Both the position numbers and the translations under genes were made by a program. Positions 23,201 to 34,724 of a stretch of DNA of 64,000 bases are shown piece by piece. Under the pieces are notes generated by a model. That model was given only the letters and a program-made list of their open reading frames with translations, was not told where the DNA came from and did not search any database. The stretch spans positions 1 through 64,000 of the forward strand of contig JAOBSW010000896.1 of the NCBI GenBank assembly GCA_026214975.1, given 5' to 3'. The DNA is from Gentiana macrophylla (lineage: Eukaryota > Streptophyta > Magnoliopsida > Gentianales > Gentianaceae). The first letter of the stretch is position 1. Each line of letters opens with the position of its first letter.

Positions 23201-24462
23201 ATACTATGCATTCACTACATGCCAGACGTTCACTACATCCTTCACTTCATACCATCGTCACCATTGACCATCGTGAGACCCATGTTAATCACTGAGTCTT
23301 ATACTTTGATCAATGTTGAGAAAGTGTGCAGTGAAATATGTAGTAGCTGAATCTGTAGTAAACAAATCATTCCCCTAGTGACAGGGAAAGAATTTGTCTA
23401 CTAGACATTGAGTCATAACATGTATAACTACACACTTTAACATCATTGATCAGTGTGTATGACTCATTGATTGGTTTGAGCCTCACTATGATCAATGGTG
23501 AAAAGATTGTCTAGTGCAATATGTAATGAATATTTGTAGGGGATACATCATTGTCGTTTTTCGAAAATGATTTTTCCAAAGCACACTTAACCAAAACGTG
23601 TTTCACTATACACTTTATCATCATTGATCAAAGTGTACGTCCTATTAGTTGATATATGTCCTGTTATGATCACCAGTGACAAAAAGGTAGTTGAAGATAT
23701 AGTAAACATCTGTAGTGGTTACATTATTTCCTTTAACAGGTAAATAATTTATCCACTACACATTATACAAAAACATGAAATACTTCAAACTTTATCATCA
23801 TTGATCAAATTTTAAAACTCATTGATTGATATGAGTCTAACGATGACCGACAATGACAAAAATGTGTAATGAAAGATGTAGTAAACATTGTAGTGGTTGC
23901 ATCATCACTGTTTTCGGGAAATGATTTGTCCACTACACATTGAACCAAAACATATACCATTACACACTTTAAATCTTCTATAGTAAGTTGTTGTATATAT
24001 AGTGATTGATAACAATTTGTGTGACAATTATAGGTGAACATGATTTTGTACGAGACCTTGAGGTTGTACCCACCAGTGGTGGATCTAACAAAGGTGTGCC
24101 ATCAAGACACAAAGTTGGGACCATACACAATTCCAGGAGGAACCCAAGTGATAGCGCTATCACTTATGCTACACAGAGACAAGACCATTTGGGGAGAAGA
24201 TGCTTTAGAGTTCAATCCATGGCGGTTCGCTGACGGCGTCGCGAATGCAACCAAGAATCAAACTGCTTTTCTCTCATTCAGTGCTGGACCAAGGGTCTGT
24301 CTTGGCCAAAACTTTGCTCTGTTGCAAGCTAAACTGGGGCTCACTATGCTTTTGCAACGTTTCACTTGGAATGTTTCACCATCATATGCACATGCACCAT
24401 TCACTATCCTTACCATGCAGCCACAGTTTGGGTCCCATGTGATTTATAAGAAGCTTGAGTGA
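20223..24462 (+). CDS. Cytochrome P450, CYP72A-like (six exons, frame problem at exon 1)
   Basis: Exons by splice sites and frame: 20223-20502, 20864-21086, 21184-21428, 22675-22787, 22906-23180, 24034-24462. Introns 2-5 are GT-AG and keep frame. The product is about 521 residues, normal for CYP72A: an ER-anchored, heme-thiolate monooxygenase using NADPH-P450 reductase. Family members act on terpenoids, gibberellins and related small molecules; the substrate here is not predictable. Seen: N-terminal membrane anchor (about residues 5-25), I-helix AGQETT (330-335), ExxR as ETLR (386-389), FNPWRF (439-444) and heme loop [10 protein letters not shown] with Cys468. The start at 20223 has A at -3 and lies after the TATA box. 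Oddity: exon 2 needs two bases from the split codon at the end of exon 1, but the GT donor at 20503 leaves one, so one base is missing (mutation or sequence error). Intron 3 carries a SINE and intron 5 a tandem array. Confidence 0.9.
22214..22388 (+). mobile_element. tRNA-derived SINE in intron 3 of the P450
   Basis: A perfect 17 bp direct repeat, aaataaatgtgtggtcc, lies at 22214-22230 and 22372-22388. It flanks a body with RNA polymerase III promoter boxes: an A-box-like ggtggttagccacctggg (about 22263-22280) and a B box, ggttcgatccc (about 22309-22319). An A-rich tail follows at about 22349-22371. This is the structure of a plant tRNA-derived SINE in sense orientation. Because the tail is A-rich, it belongs to the poly(A)-ended group. 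Its location inside an intron probably leaves the P450 exons unaffected. Confidence 0.88.
23244..23985 (+). repeat. Tandem array of about 177 bp units in intron 5
   Basis: Around four diverged units. The anchor acttta(t/a)catcattgatca recurs at 23434, 23612 and 23789, with a shortened copy at 23966 (spacings 178, 177 and 177); a more diverged unit starts near 23244. Units share gtagtggtt(a/g)cat, atttgtccactacacatt and catgattga-like strings. The array fills most of the intron. Confidence 0.82.
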
Positions 24463-25284
24463 AAGAAAAGGAAATCTATGTGGAGGGGCCGGGAAGGGAA
24501 AGAAATCTAGATAGGGTGGTTTGGGCGTTTTATTTCATGTATTATATTATTATGAAAATAATGAGATGAATGTCTCTACCCTTGTTTCTTAATTTACTGT
24601 CTTATCTTTTTGGACAAATTAGCATTATTATGTATTCCCCTCCATTTGACAATAAAAGTGAACGTTTGAAATTGATTTGTCTCATTTTAACATGAATTGT
24701 ATTTTAAATAGTGGTTTGACCACAATAATTTAGAAAGACCGAGGGCGTGAACTTATGTAATGACAGGACGCATATAGATCAATATTATGTACATTACTCA
24801 TGAATGTGTAAATGTGTCTAGTAACACGTGTAGTGGCTCATGTTATGTGCCTTAATCATTTCCCTACATTATGGTACACAATTGGTATTTACATATATGA
24901 TAATGTCGGATTTATCACAAACACGTTTTGTTAAGTAAACCGGTGGATATCTAGATTAAATGAGCGATCTTTCCGGTTTTAGTATGATGATTCACAAGAA
25001 TGATGATGATTAATATCAATAAAATTGGGGAAAAGGGCCGGATGGACAAAATATCATGAATGGGGATGGAAGGTCAACTTTCATTTTTTGGGATTAAAAA
25101 ATACAAATTTTCAATAAATGGACCAAAATACCCATGATTTTTTTTCCTTTTGGAGTAAATGTCATGCCATAAATTGTCATTAATGTCGTGCCATAAATTA
25201 TAGAGAGTGAATCTGCCAAATAAATTTTATTCAATGTAGTTACACAGTAACATAAAATGAAATAGTAACAATCAATAAAATATA
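24463..25284 (+). other. 3' UTR and AT-rich flank of the P450
   Basis: Downstream of the stop, AT-rich sequence with aataatgag and several aataaa-like strings could hold the polyadenylation site (near 24550-24600). No further gene is recognised. The last about 70 bp (from 25219) begins a degenerate gtagttac/agtaaca repeat that continues after element E at 44712. Confidence 0.55.
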
Positions 25285-25289
25285 GTTAT

Positions 25290-27016
25290 TGTTGGTCCCT
25301 TGAAAAGGCTTTGGTTAAGTTTAGGGGGGGGGGGGGGGTTGAATAAACTTAAAACTTAAAACTTTTGGAGTTAACAAACTCAAGAATTTCAAGACTTCAT
25401 TGATAGCTCAATAGTCTGCTGACACTCAGTAGTCTGCTGACTGTTGACCTTCCTGAATTTGTTGCAGCGGAATATATTTAAATTAAGCCTTATTACTTGT
25501 TGTTTAAAATATGATACCAAGTATTAGATACTCAGTAGTGTATGTGTGTGACTCAGTTGCTAGTTCAGTAGATTGATGTGCTAAATGTACTAAATGCAGA
25601 ATATAAATGCAGAAAGTAAGTAGGCAATTTTTATAGTGGTTCCAGGTGGTGTAATCCTGTCAGTCCACTCTTCTCCTGTGATATTGGAGGTAATTCACTA
25701 GAGATCCTTGAGGTAGCAGTTACAAAAATCCCTAAGTTGCTTGTCCTTCACCAATAACTATGACTTCACATAAACCGAATACTTGGAGCAGGTAGGATTG
25801 TTTGCTCCAAAGTCTTCCACTCGGTCCTTGAAGGGTAGGATTGCCTCTTCACCACGGCTCCACCACAAACAACGATCATTGACACCCAAATATGCTTCAC
25901 TTTGTCTTGATAGATTTCTTATAAAAGAAAGTTTGAATCAAGTAAGTGATTCACTTTTCAGTGACTTGATCAGGATGATATGATCGTGACTTGAGATCTT
26001 CAAGTGTGTAAACTTGATGTAGCTTGATAGAAGATTACACTTGGAAGAAGTTCTTTGGATCGTAGCTTTAAGTTCGATTAATTCGTCAGCAGGTGTTTTA
26101 TAGATTGAAATCGATAGCTCAAGATAGATCCTTAATTTTCATCACTTGTATCGAATTAGAGTCCTCTATTTATAGGTAGGAATCTTGTGACTTATGTTTG
26201 AAATTCAAACATAGCCGTTTTGAGACTTGTCCTTTTCTTGACTTGCATTATGTCCTCAGTACATAAATCGACGACCTTTGCCAGATTGCTTTTTGTGCTT
26301 TTTGATCTGTCCACCCTTTGACTTGTATCCATTGGATAAGCCTCTGTTTCTTCCCAACGTTTCTTTAATCTTAACCATTGATTTGTTTGATAAAATCAGA
26401 GGTTGTTATTTGTCCTTATCCTTGTATTCTTCCAACGTAACCTTTGAATAATTCGAAATATATATTAGCAGGTTCCTGTGGGTATTAGTCTGCTGAAATA
26501 CATATCACTCAGCTGTTCCAAGGTTGCTGTGTTTATAAAAACACTTCACCTGACTTCTCTTATATCTAACTTTTTATTGTTAAGTTAGATTACACCATTT
26601 TAATCATAACCAAGTTCCAATCACCATTTAACTTGTGGAACTTAGACCTTGTACACAAGGTATATGTAATCAGTTTAGGTCATCACAGACTTCCCTAAAT
26701 TCTGATTCCATATCCTTGACTTTAAATACTAAGTTTGATCCATTAGCCTTCAATAACTGAGTTTGAGCCTCGGCCTTCGATCTTGACAAGTTCTAAACTA
26801 GTCTACTGACTCAGGTACCCTACTGATATAGACAGGTCTGCTGATGAAAGTCAGCTGACCTTTTCATCAGCAGACCTTTTACAGTGCTTGTTTGATCAAA
26901 GCTATACAAGATCAAAATCTAATAAGCCTATACATTTGATCTAGACATCTTTTTGCGTTTGCTCTATAACAGCTAGTCTGGCACTCATCACTAAAACTTA
27001 AAAATAAGTCCAACAA
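25290..27016 (-). repeat. 3' LTR of Copia E (left end)
   Basis: 1727 bp. It matches 38028-38214 plus 43208-44711, and the solo LTR K at 50537-52241. A run of 15 G at 25324-25338 replaces agaggggg-type sequence in the other copies. The block 25770-26110 departs from the other copies at CAG/CTG sites. Confidence 0.93.
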
Positions 27017-27043
27017 TTTCCCCATTTTTGGTGATGATGCCAA
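27017..27043 (-). promoter_or_regulatory. Polypurine tract of Copia E
   Basis: On the minus strand ggcatcatcaccaaaaatgg continues into ggaaat and abuts the 3' LTR. It is the same arrangement as the PPT of Copia A at 10656-10673. Confidence 0.75.
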
Positions 27044-27180
27044 TACCCTCCTTACAGCAAAGCAAAAAGAGTAAAAACAAAAACAGAACAAATTCAGTCA
27101 TTTCTCATTATAATCATATTTGTTCAAAAAGTATTACAGTCTAGATTCAGCAAAAATAAAGCAGATGTAAGTATGCTGAT

Positions 27181-30100
27181 CTAGTTTCTACTTTCTCTTT
27201 CTTGCCTCTCCTTCTCTTGCTGCTCATGATATTTCCTTATTTCTCTAACCTTTTGTCTCATCCATTCATTTTCAATAACAGAAAAATCAATGTGGGGATT
27301 CACTTCTTTCCACCATTTCCATGCCTCGGGTAGAGTAAGGTTGATTTGGTGTACTCTGAAACCCAACCGCATGTATAACTCTTTGAACTCACTCAGTGAA
27401 TCTTTAGCTGATGTAGTAGGTAGACTCCTTCCACCTCTACCACCTCTTCCACCTTTGTGTGAAGATCTAAGAGCTTTGACTCTTGCTTCCTAAAACTTAA
27501 GCCCCAAAAAGGAATTGAGTCCCTCATGGAAGCCTTTGTCATGGTACGGTCTTCTCTTGTTGTAGTAAAGCCTCTTATACTCCTTGAAAAGATCACCAGT
27601 CAGTGGAAGTCTGCCAGGTGCAGGTTCTCTGTATGCATTGGTGTCAGCTTCCCATCTATTCTGTGCAAAAATTCTAGCAGCCTCTTTTGCTATCTTTGTT
27701 TGGCTCTCTTCCCCTTATTGACATCATCAACAAACGGGACGGCGAGGCCATGAACACTCTCTGTGTGATCACTAGATTATTCGGTTGACCTCTATTATCT
27801 CTCATTTCTAGTATCAAGCTGCGGTGATCCTTTCTTGCATTGTTTGCTCCGGTAGATTGATCCTCTCAGTGAATTTAGGATCCAATCCTGCAGGGTGAAG
27901 TGTTCCAGCAGGCTCAGCCTCAGCAGGCTTGGGTGCCTTAGCAAGTTTATCCAGTTTCTGGTGAATGGATTCAAGTTGGTCTTTCAGAAACTTCTCCTTC
28001 ATTGTATTGCCTTGTCTAATCCCCTTCACATCTAGAGCAAGGTCAGCAAGAGCATACTGGGTGGAGGTAATATTGGAAGCAACTGTTTCAGTGGTTCTCC
28101 CTCTATTTTCCACTAGATTCATCAAATCTTCAAACCTTTGCTCTTGTCTGTCAAGTTGAGTCCTTAATCTTGTAATGTCATTTTCGATGACCCTCAACTC
28201 ATCCATCACTGTCTTTGGTACCCACGACCATTCCTCCAAACCATATGTCCAAAGCAGCCTTCATCAAGAGGCTCTTACACTTTGTATTGTGCTCTATGTC
28301 TGCTGACAATCATGGCTCTACATATGTCCCTTCCAGCAGGGGCATGTCCTTCTTCAACCAAGATTGGATCTAGGGCAGGTTCCTCAAAGAGTGGTACAAA
28401 TGCCTGTTGTGGTTCATCATGTATAGGTTCTTCCTCGGGCACTTGAAACTCCTCATCACTGTAGTCATAGTCCAGCAGCTGTTCATCCTCATCAATAACA
28501 ATAGTCTGTTGACTATCTTTCCCTTCAGTGACCTTCCCAGTAGTAGGCTCTACTACAGCAGCATGTTCTTCAATAACAGCAAGGGTGTCCTCAAAACCCA
28601 TAGTTAGTTCCAACCTTTGTCCAGGTGCTCTTTGATCCTCAGCAACCTGTACCTCCTGTTCCAACCTTTGTTCAGTCTTTGTCTCGATCCTCGGCGGCTG
28701 AACCTCCTCAACAAGTAATGGTGATCCCTCAAATCCCATCACCATGTCCAATCTCTGTGTTACCACTGTTTGTTCTGTAGTGATCAACACTCTCTGTACA
28801 AGAATTGCAGGGAATTCAGCCATATTTTCTTTTTGAAACCCTCTAACATTAGTAATCTTTCGCAGAGTATTAGCAGTTTTGGATAGAGTGTCCTGAGTAT
28901 CAATCCATTCTTGATATTGAGCTGAATCCTCAGAATTGATATCAGGCTCACTATGATCAGTAACCTTCTCCTCATCCAGATCTACAGTCTGCTGATCATC
29001 AGTATGTTCAGTAGATTCTACAACAAAGAAAGTATCTGATATACCAACCAGCCTGTTGCCTCCAAGATTTATCCCATCATTTATTAATGCTTCCAGACCA
29101 TCTATGGTTAAATCTTCCAAATCCTCATCTATTTGGCCAGTCTGCTGGCCCTCAGCAGACTTGCTAGCAACAGTGGACTGTTCAACTCTTGGTTCATTTG
29201 ACATAGCAGTCCCACTGGTTTCTCCTTGATATGGGGGATGACCATCATCAGAGTCAGATGATGATGAGTCATCACTATCTGATCCATCTCTAGGATCCTT
29301 GAATTTGATACCTTCTTCCTTATTTTGTTCATCAATGAGTTCCACCGGTCTCGTTTCCAGCAAAGAAGTATCAACCAAATCAAGCAAATTCTCCACTCCT
29401 AACCTTTCAAAAGCCCACTCCTCAAAGTCTGTCATAGGCTCAGCTGCTGATTTCTGTTTCTTTTAATATCCAAACTTCCATTGAAAGTAGCTAGCAACCA
29501 GCAGGAGCTTAGGATCAACATACCCTTCCTTCTTTTTCTTTTCTCTCCTTTCAAAGGGCATAGTTGGCTTTCTAGGAGCTGATTGTCCACTTTTGCTGAC
29601 CTCCAAAGGTCTCAACAAGTAGATTCAGTGTTTCTTCAATAGATGCTTCTAGGTCAGTAGGTTCTTCTTGTTGTACACTTGTACCTACCACCTCCATCTG
29701 CTCTACACTTGGTTCCCCCTGACTTACATGCTCATCAGCAAGGTTAGCAGGAGACTGCCCTTCCCCCTGAATTATTGCAAAATTTGCAGGGTCTTGTACA
29801 TTTAAATTAACATCCACAACAGGTGCAGACTCAGTAGTCTGTTGTGGTTCTTCAGGAAGTTGCTCAACAACAACTTATATATCTTCAGTAGGCTCAGCAG
29901 CCTTTAGAGGGGAGGATTCAACAACTTCTACAGCAGGCTCAGATGCAGTAGTCTGCTGTGATTCTTCAGTAGGTTGCTCAACAACAACTTGTTCAATCTC
30001 AGTGGGTTTAATAGTTGTTAAGGGCTCAGCTTCAATAGCTTCTTCTTCTTCATCCCTTTGAGCCTCCAGAATCCTCAGCTGTTTTCCCCTACCATGCTTC

Positions 30101-31204
30101 TTTTCTGTGCAATTTCCTTCATTCTTTTGGAAATTTGCTCAGATTCAACTTCAGCAGCTTTCCTCTTTCTACTATCTGCCTTCTGTTGCTCCTTCAAAAT
30201 ATCAGCAGCAGACTTCTTCTTCGTGACAGCAGGGTCAGTAACCTCAATTTCAACTGGACCCTCTGTAGACTCAGCTGTCTCTGCTGTTTGCTTCCTTGTT
30301 TTCCTAGGTTGTAACATCTCTGTGATTTTTCTGATGTCAGTAGCCTTCCTCTTCTCAGCAACCTTCTTGGGTACAGCAGATTTAACAACTTTCTTAACCT
30401 GCTCACCACCAGCACTATCATCTCCATCATTATCACTTTCTGTGGCTTCAGCATCCACATCTTCATCATCATCCAAACCAGGGATGAGATAGCCAATCTC
30501 CTTCTTATATCTGGATTTATTTATCTTTTCAGGTGCAACATCAGGAATCCCCAAGTGATTCAGCAGGGCCTGAATCATCAATCCCAAAGGTAAGGCCTTG
30601 GATTTCTTTGTCCCTTCTCTTTCCTCTGTTATCACTTTCTTCATATAATGGATAAAGAATCCAGCCCAATCAAACTTCATGTTTTTGCAGATGATGATTA
30701 AAAGTTCAATCTTAGGTCCTGATAAAGTATCCAGGCTTCCACTGAGTCCTAAGATGTTCTTTGCTATTATCTTACTCAGCAGATTGTACTCCATTCCTAT
30801 ATGCTTCACATTGATGCTCAGTGTTGATTTAACAGCATCATTGGTCTTTATTCTGTCAACAAAATCCAATTTTTATAGTCTGATTTCCTCTGGATTAGTT
30901 GGAGCATCTTGTACAGGTGCAAAACCAAAAGCTTCACTCAGCAGGTTTGAGGAAACTTCAATCTCCTGGCCATTTACTGTTGTGTAAATGCCTCTCTATT
31001 ATCTCTTATCACAATGTTTCTCCAGAAACTAATAACATTTGTGTAAGATATCCTTTCCAGTCTTATATTCAAAACATCGTCCAATCCATCAACTCTTTTG
31101 ATTCTACGACCAATATTGATAGCTAACTCAGTTTTGTTAGCATCAACAACAAAACCTCTGACACTTTGGCTTGTTCCGATATGAACATCATCCTTATCTG
31201 CCAT
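27181..31204 (-). pseudogene. Extra ORF region of Copia E, downstream of RNase H
   Basis: About 4 kb of mostly open coding sequence on the element's sense strand, in frame-shifted pieces: 31204-30974 (MADKDDVHIGTSQSVRGFVV), 30869-30075, 29817-29572, 29435-28275, 28239-27814, 27596-27393 and 27372-27181. The N-terminal third is a folded-looking region (IELLIIICKNMKFDWAGF). The middle is low-complexity and acidic, with KR-rich clusters (KKVAEKRKATD, KRKAAEVESEQISKRMKE). Around 28239-27814 there is a likely coiled coil (VIENDITRLRTQLDRQEQ). It ends ...KYHEQQEKERQERESRN. No RT, IN or protease motif is seen. It may relate to the plant-specific 'putative plant transposon protein' family, or occupy the envelope-like ORF position of Sireviruses; both are guesses. 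Function unknown. Confidence 0.65.
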
Positions 31205-31670
31205 TTTTGAAGAATAAGATGAAGAAGATAGCTTTCAAATCTGTGTTCACACGGTATGTTTGCAGAGAAATCAATCTGAGTTTTGTAAGGATTCTCTGTG
31301 TATATGTCTGTATATATAGGGATAGGTAGTTGATAGTGTCAGATAATGCACTGTACACGTACTGTAGCATTAACCACGATTAAATATGAATAAATGAGAT
31401 CTTGACATGTGGCCCATAACTTATCCATAAATAGTGGTAACCGTTCGATCGTGTAACTACGGTTATAAAGATAAGATAAATATCCCGGTCTTTTGCTTTT
31501 TGACTTTATTAAAGTTTGACTGTAACGTATGCCTCAGCAGACTTTTGCCATCAGTAGACTTGGCTCAGCAGTCTGCTGACAAAATGTTTCAGTAACCTGT
31601 TGACAAAGTCAGTTTGCTGATCTACAATTTCTTCTTGTTTTGTCCAACTGATAAAACAAGATGAAGTTTA

Positions 31671-31844
31671 ATACCAATGACTGATCTGTCAAGTGAGCTC
31701 ACCCAACATGACAAAGACCAATCCCCTTGGCAACTTCATTTGCTCAATTGTCCAAACATAAATAAGTACATGGAATTGTTGATACCAATGACTAATCTGC
31801 TAAGTGAGCTCACCCAACATAGCAAAGACTAATCCTCTTGGTGA
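31671..31844. repeat. Direct duplication between RNase H and the extra ORF of E
   Basis: A block of about 62 bp starting ataccaatgactgatctg at 31671 recurs with few changes at 31782 (111 bp apart), each containing aagtgagctcacccaaca. It is non-coding spacer of element E. Confidence 0.75.
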
Positions 31845-31873
31845 ATTTCAGTACATTGCTGATCATAGGTGTA

Positions 31874-33243
31874 TCAGTCAACTTTTATAATTCCAAGTTC
31901 TGTCCTAAACTTAGCAAATCTTTCACTGTCCAATGGTTTTGTGAAAATATCAGCAAGTTGATCTTCAGTAGGGATGTAAAGAACCACCACATCTTTCTTT
32001 TCAACATGATCTCTTATAAAGTGATGTCTCACATCAATGTGCTTGGTTCTTGAGTTCAAAAGAGGATTTTCTGTGATTGCTATTGCACTTGTGTTATCAC
32101 ACATTATAGGAATCTCTCTTTCTTCAATCCTATAATCCCTTAACTGTTGTCTTAACCAAAGTATTTGTGCACAAAGACTTCCAAAGAACAATGTATTGAC
32201 TTCAAGAAAGTGAAAGTTGATATTGAATTATGTTTCTTGCTAAACCAGGAAACCGGTCTATTTCCCATCAACTAACAAGTTCCTGTGGTGCTTTTTCTAT
32301 CAATTTTGCATCCAGCATAATCAGAATCTGAGTAGGATATAACCTTGAAGGTTCCATCTTTTGAATACCAAATTCCTACATCCAAAGTTTCTTTTAGATA
32401 CTTGAGAACTCTTTGATTATGACTAAATGACTTTCCTTAGGTTTTGATTGAAATCTTGCACAAACACTACTGACAAAGGATATATCAGTCTGCTTGGCGA
32501 TGAAAGTCTGACAGATTGCCTATCATCATACGTATAAAGTCCGATCAACATCTTTGCCTTCTTTGTCTTCATCCAATCTAATGTTTGTACTCATAGGAGT
32601 TGATACTTTGGTGCTGTTTTCCATACCAAACTTCTTCAACAACTCCTTGGTATACTTGGTTTGATGAATGAAGATTCCATCTTTCATTTGTTTGACTTGC
32701 AAACCCAAAAAGTAGTTCATTTCTCCCATCATACTCATTTGGAATTTATTTTTCATGAGATTAGCAAACTTCTCACATTACAATTCATTTTCAGAACCAA
32801 AAATTATGTCATCCACATCAATCTATACCAGCAGGGTACTGTCTCCTTCATTGATTCTGAAAAGAGTCTTGTCAATGGTACCTTTTTTGGTAAAGCCATT
32901 GTCTACCAATAATTGAGATAGGGTCTCATACCATGCTCTTGGTGCTTGTTTCAAACCATAAAGTGCTTTATTGAGTCTGTACACTTTATCTTCTTGATCT
33001 TTAACTTCAAAACCAGGAGGTTGCTGAACATAGACCTCCTCTTCCAGAATCCCATTCAAAAATGCACTTTTGACATCCATCTGATATACTTTGAAGTTTT
33101 TGTAAGCAACATATGCCAAGAATAGTCTTATAGCTTCCAATCTTGCAACAGGGGCATATGTTTCATCAAAATCTATTCCTTCTGCTTGTGAATAGCCTTT
33201 TGCTACTACTCTGGCCTTATTCCTCACAATGGTACCAGATTCA
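31874..33243 (-). pseudogene. pol: RT and RNase H of Copia E
   Basis: Piece 33227-32823 carries the RT fingers/palm ([47 protein letters not shown]). The catalytic segment at about 32808-32819 reads D-V-D-D where Y-V-D-D is expected, next to in-frame stops. Piece 32756-32526 is the connection (NYFLGLQVKQMKDGIFIHQ). Piece 32191-31874 is the RNase H end (IMCDNTSAIAITENPLLNS, RTKHIDVRHHFIRDHVEK, QLADIFTKPLD). The part between 32526 and 32191 is degraded. The right side is cut by solo LTR G. Confidence 0.85.
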
Positions 33244-34724
33244 TGTTTAGGGTGATTTTATGTGATTTATATCGTTATATTTTGTAACAATTCTCTCCAT
33301 ATTCATATAATTCGCATAGAAATTAAGTGTTTATTTGGATTTATTGAGCAAATGAGGTTTGAAGTGGTTTAAGTGCAAAATCGAGTTAATTACGTGATTT
33401 TATTAGCGATTTTCTATCAATATATATGGTTCTACATTTTGCACGTTTCTATTATCTTGTAGGTACAATTTGCATGGCAAGGAATGAGCTGAAAAGATAT
33501 TCAATTGAAGGTTAAATAGAAGGAGAAAGATGCAAGTGAAACTTGGAATGAAGATTTGGAAAACCTGAACGAGCGTTTATCCCCGTCCAGTGGACTGGCG
33601 TCCAGAAGATTGAACGGGCGTCCAAGAGGAGCTGTTGTATTCAAGAAAGCATGATTTTTACCGAACTAGCATTCAGAATTGCATAGGACGGGCGTTTGAG
33701 AAGACTCGGCCCGACTCAAAGATTTCAAAGCATCTCGGGTGGCGTCGGTATCCAGAGGGCGTCCAGCCACCGCCTCAGCCTAAACCGACTTCAAAACTTA
33801 TAAATAGTCGCGTTTTTCTGAACCCTAAGGCACACAATTCGACCCTAGGCGGCCACAAGCCCCTTGGGGGCGCCCTAGCTGCGTTTCCCTGCTACCAAGA
33901 ACACAATTTCTTCTACTTTTTATTTATATTATTTGCATACCAACGATGAATAGAGGCTAAGCAATTTGAACAAGCCTTGTGAAGCCGATCGTGCAGCGTT
34001 TTGATTTCGAATCTTGGATGTTTTGTGAGTTGTTATTATGCTTTTATATTGTTATGCAATTATATCGATGGATTGTTGCTATTTGATGTTTAACGTTTGA
34101 TGAGAATCGTTGTTAGACCTAGATCACCGTAGTAATAGATTTTTAACCTAAAAATAACGAGAGTTGCTAGGTTAAATTTCTAGGTTGCTAGATTGAACAA
34201 ATCTTACACCTTTGTTATGGAAGCGTTAATCTTTAAGATCGAGAGATGAAAGATTAATAGGCGAATTATCTACGAGAGTAGGAATTCATACCTTTGATAG
34301 GTGAACCACATCTTTATTAAATCTTCACTAAACGATCTAGAGTAGAAATTGAGGGTAGCGGGATAGGTGGATCAATGCTTGTTCTTCGTTAAAATTAATT
34401 GAAATTATCTTTCTGCCTTGTCTTCGTTGCTATTTTAGAATTTTCTTTTTCTTTTTAGTTATAGAATAGATTTATTTAGTTAGTTTAGGTCCGCAACTAT
34501 ATTTCCTGGCTTTGGATTGACAACCCTCTGTCCAGTTTATTGTTTCTTCGTTTTCGTTTTTAGTTATTTTTCGTGAAAACCTTTAGAAAAATTAAGAACT
34601 AGACCAATCTCGATTCCCTGTGATTCAACTCCGGTTGTAATCGCTATACTACGATCCCTACACTTGGGGTAAACCGGATTATTTTTATTACTTGTTTATT
34701 TTTCATTAGATAAAATCCGAGACA
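33244..34724. mobile_element. Solo LTR G inserted in the RT of Copia E
   Basis: 1481 bp with TG...CA ends (tgtttagggtg...gagaca), flanked by the perfect 5 bp duplication attca (33239-33243 and 34725-34729). On each side the E coding sequence resumes in the same RT segment (...WVYRNKLDE / [13 protein letters not shown]...). It has no internal region, so it is a solo LTR left by LTR-LTR recombination. Motifs of the acgggcgtcc type occur at 33594, 33614 and 33688 and nearby. Family unknown, probably Gypsy; its orientation is not fixed. Confidence 0.85.

Noticed and set aside
23244..23985. Centromeric satellite or CRISPR-like array
   Set aside because: Only about four diverged units inside an intron; no short repeat/spacer structure.
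30058..30492. 144-codon plus-strand reading, serine/phenylalanine-rich
   Set aside because: It is the antisense of the low-complexity extra ORF of element E.
27181..31204. Independent host gene in the extra coding region of element E
   Set aside because: It lies between RNase H and the PPT of one element, in its sense strand, with no introns or promoter of its own visible; part of the element is the simpler reading.
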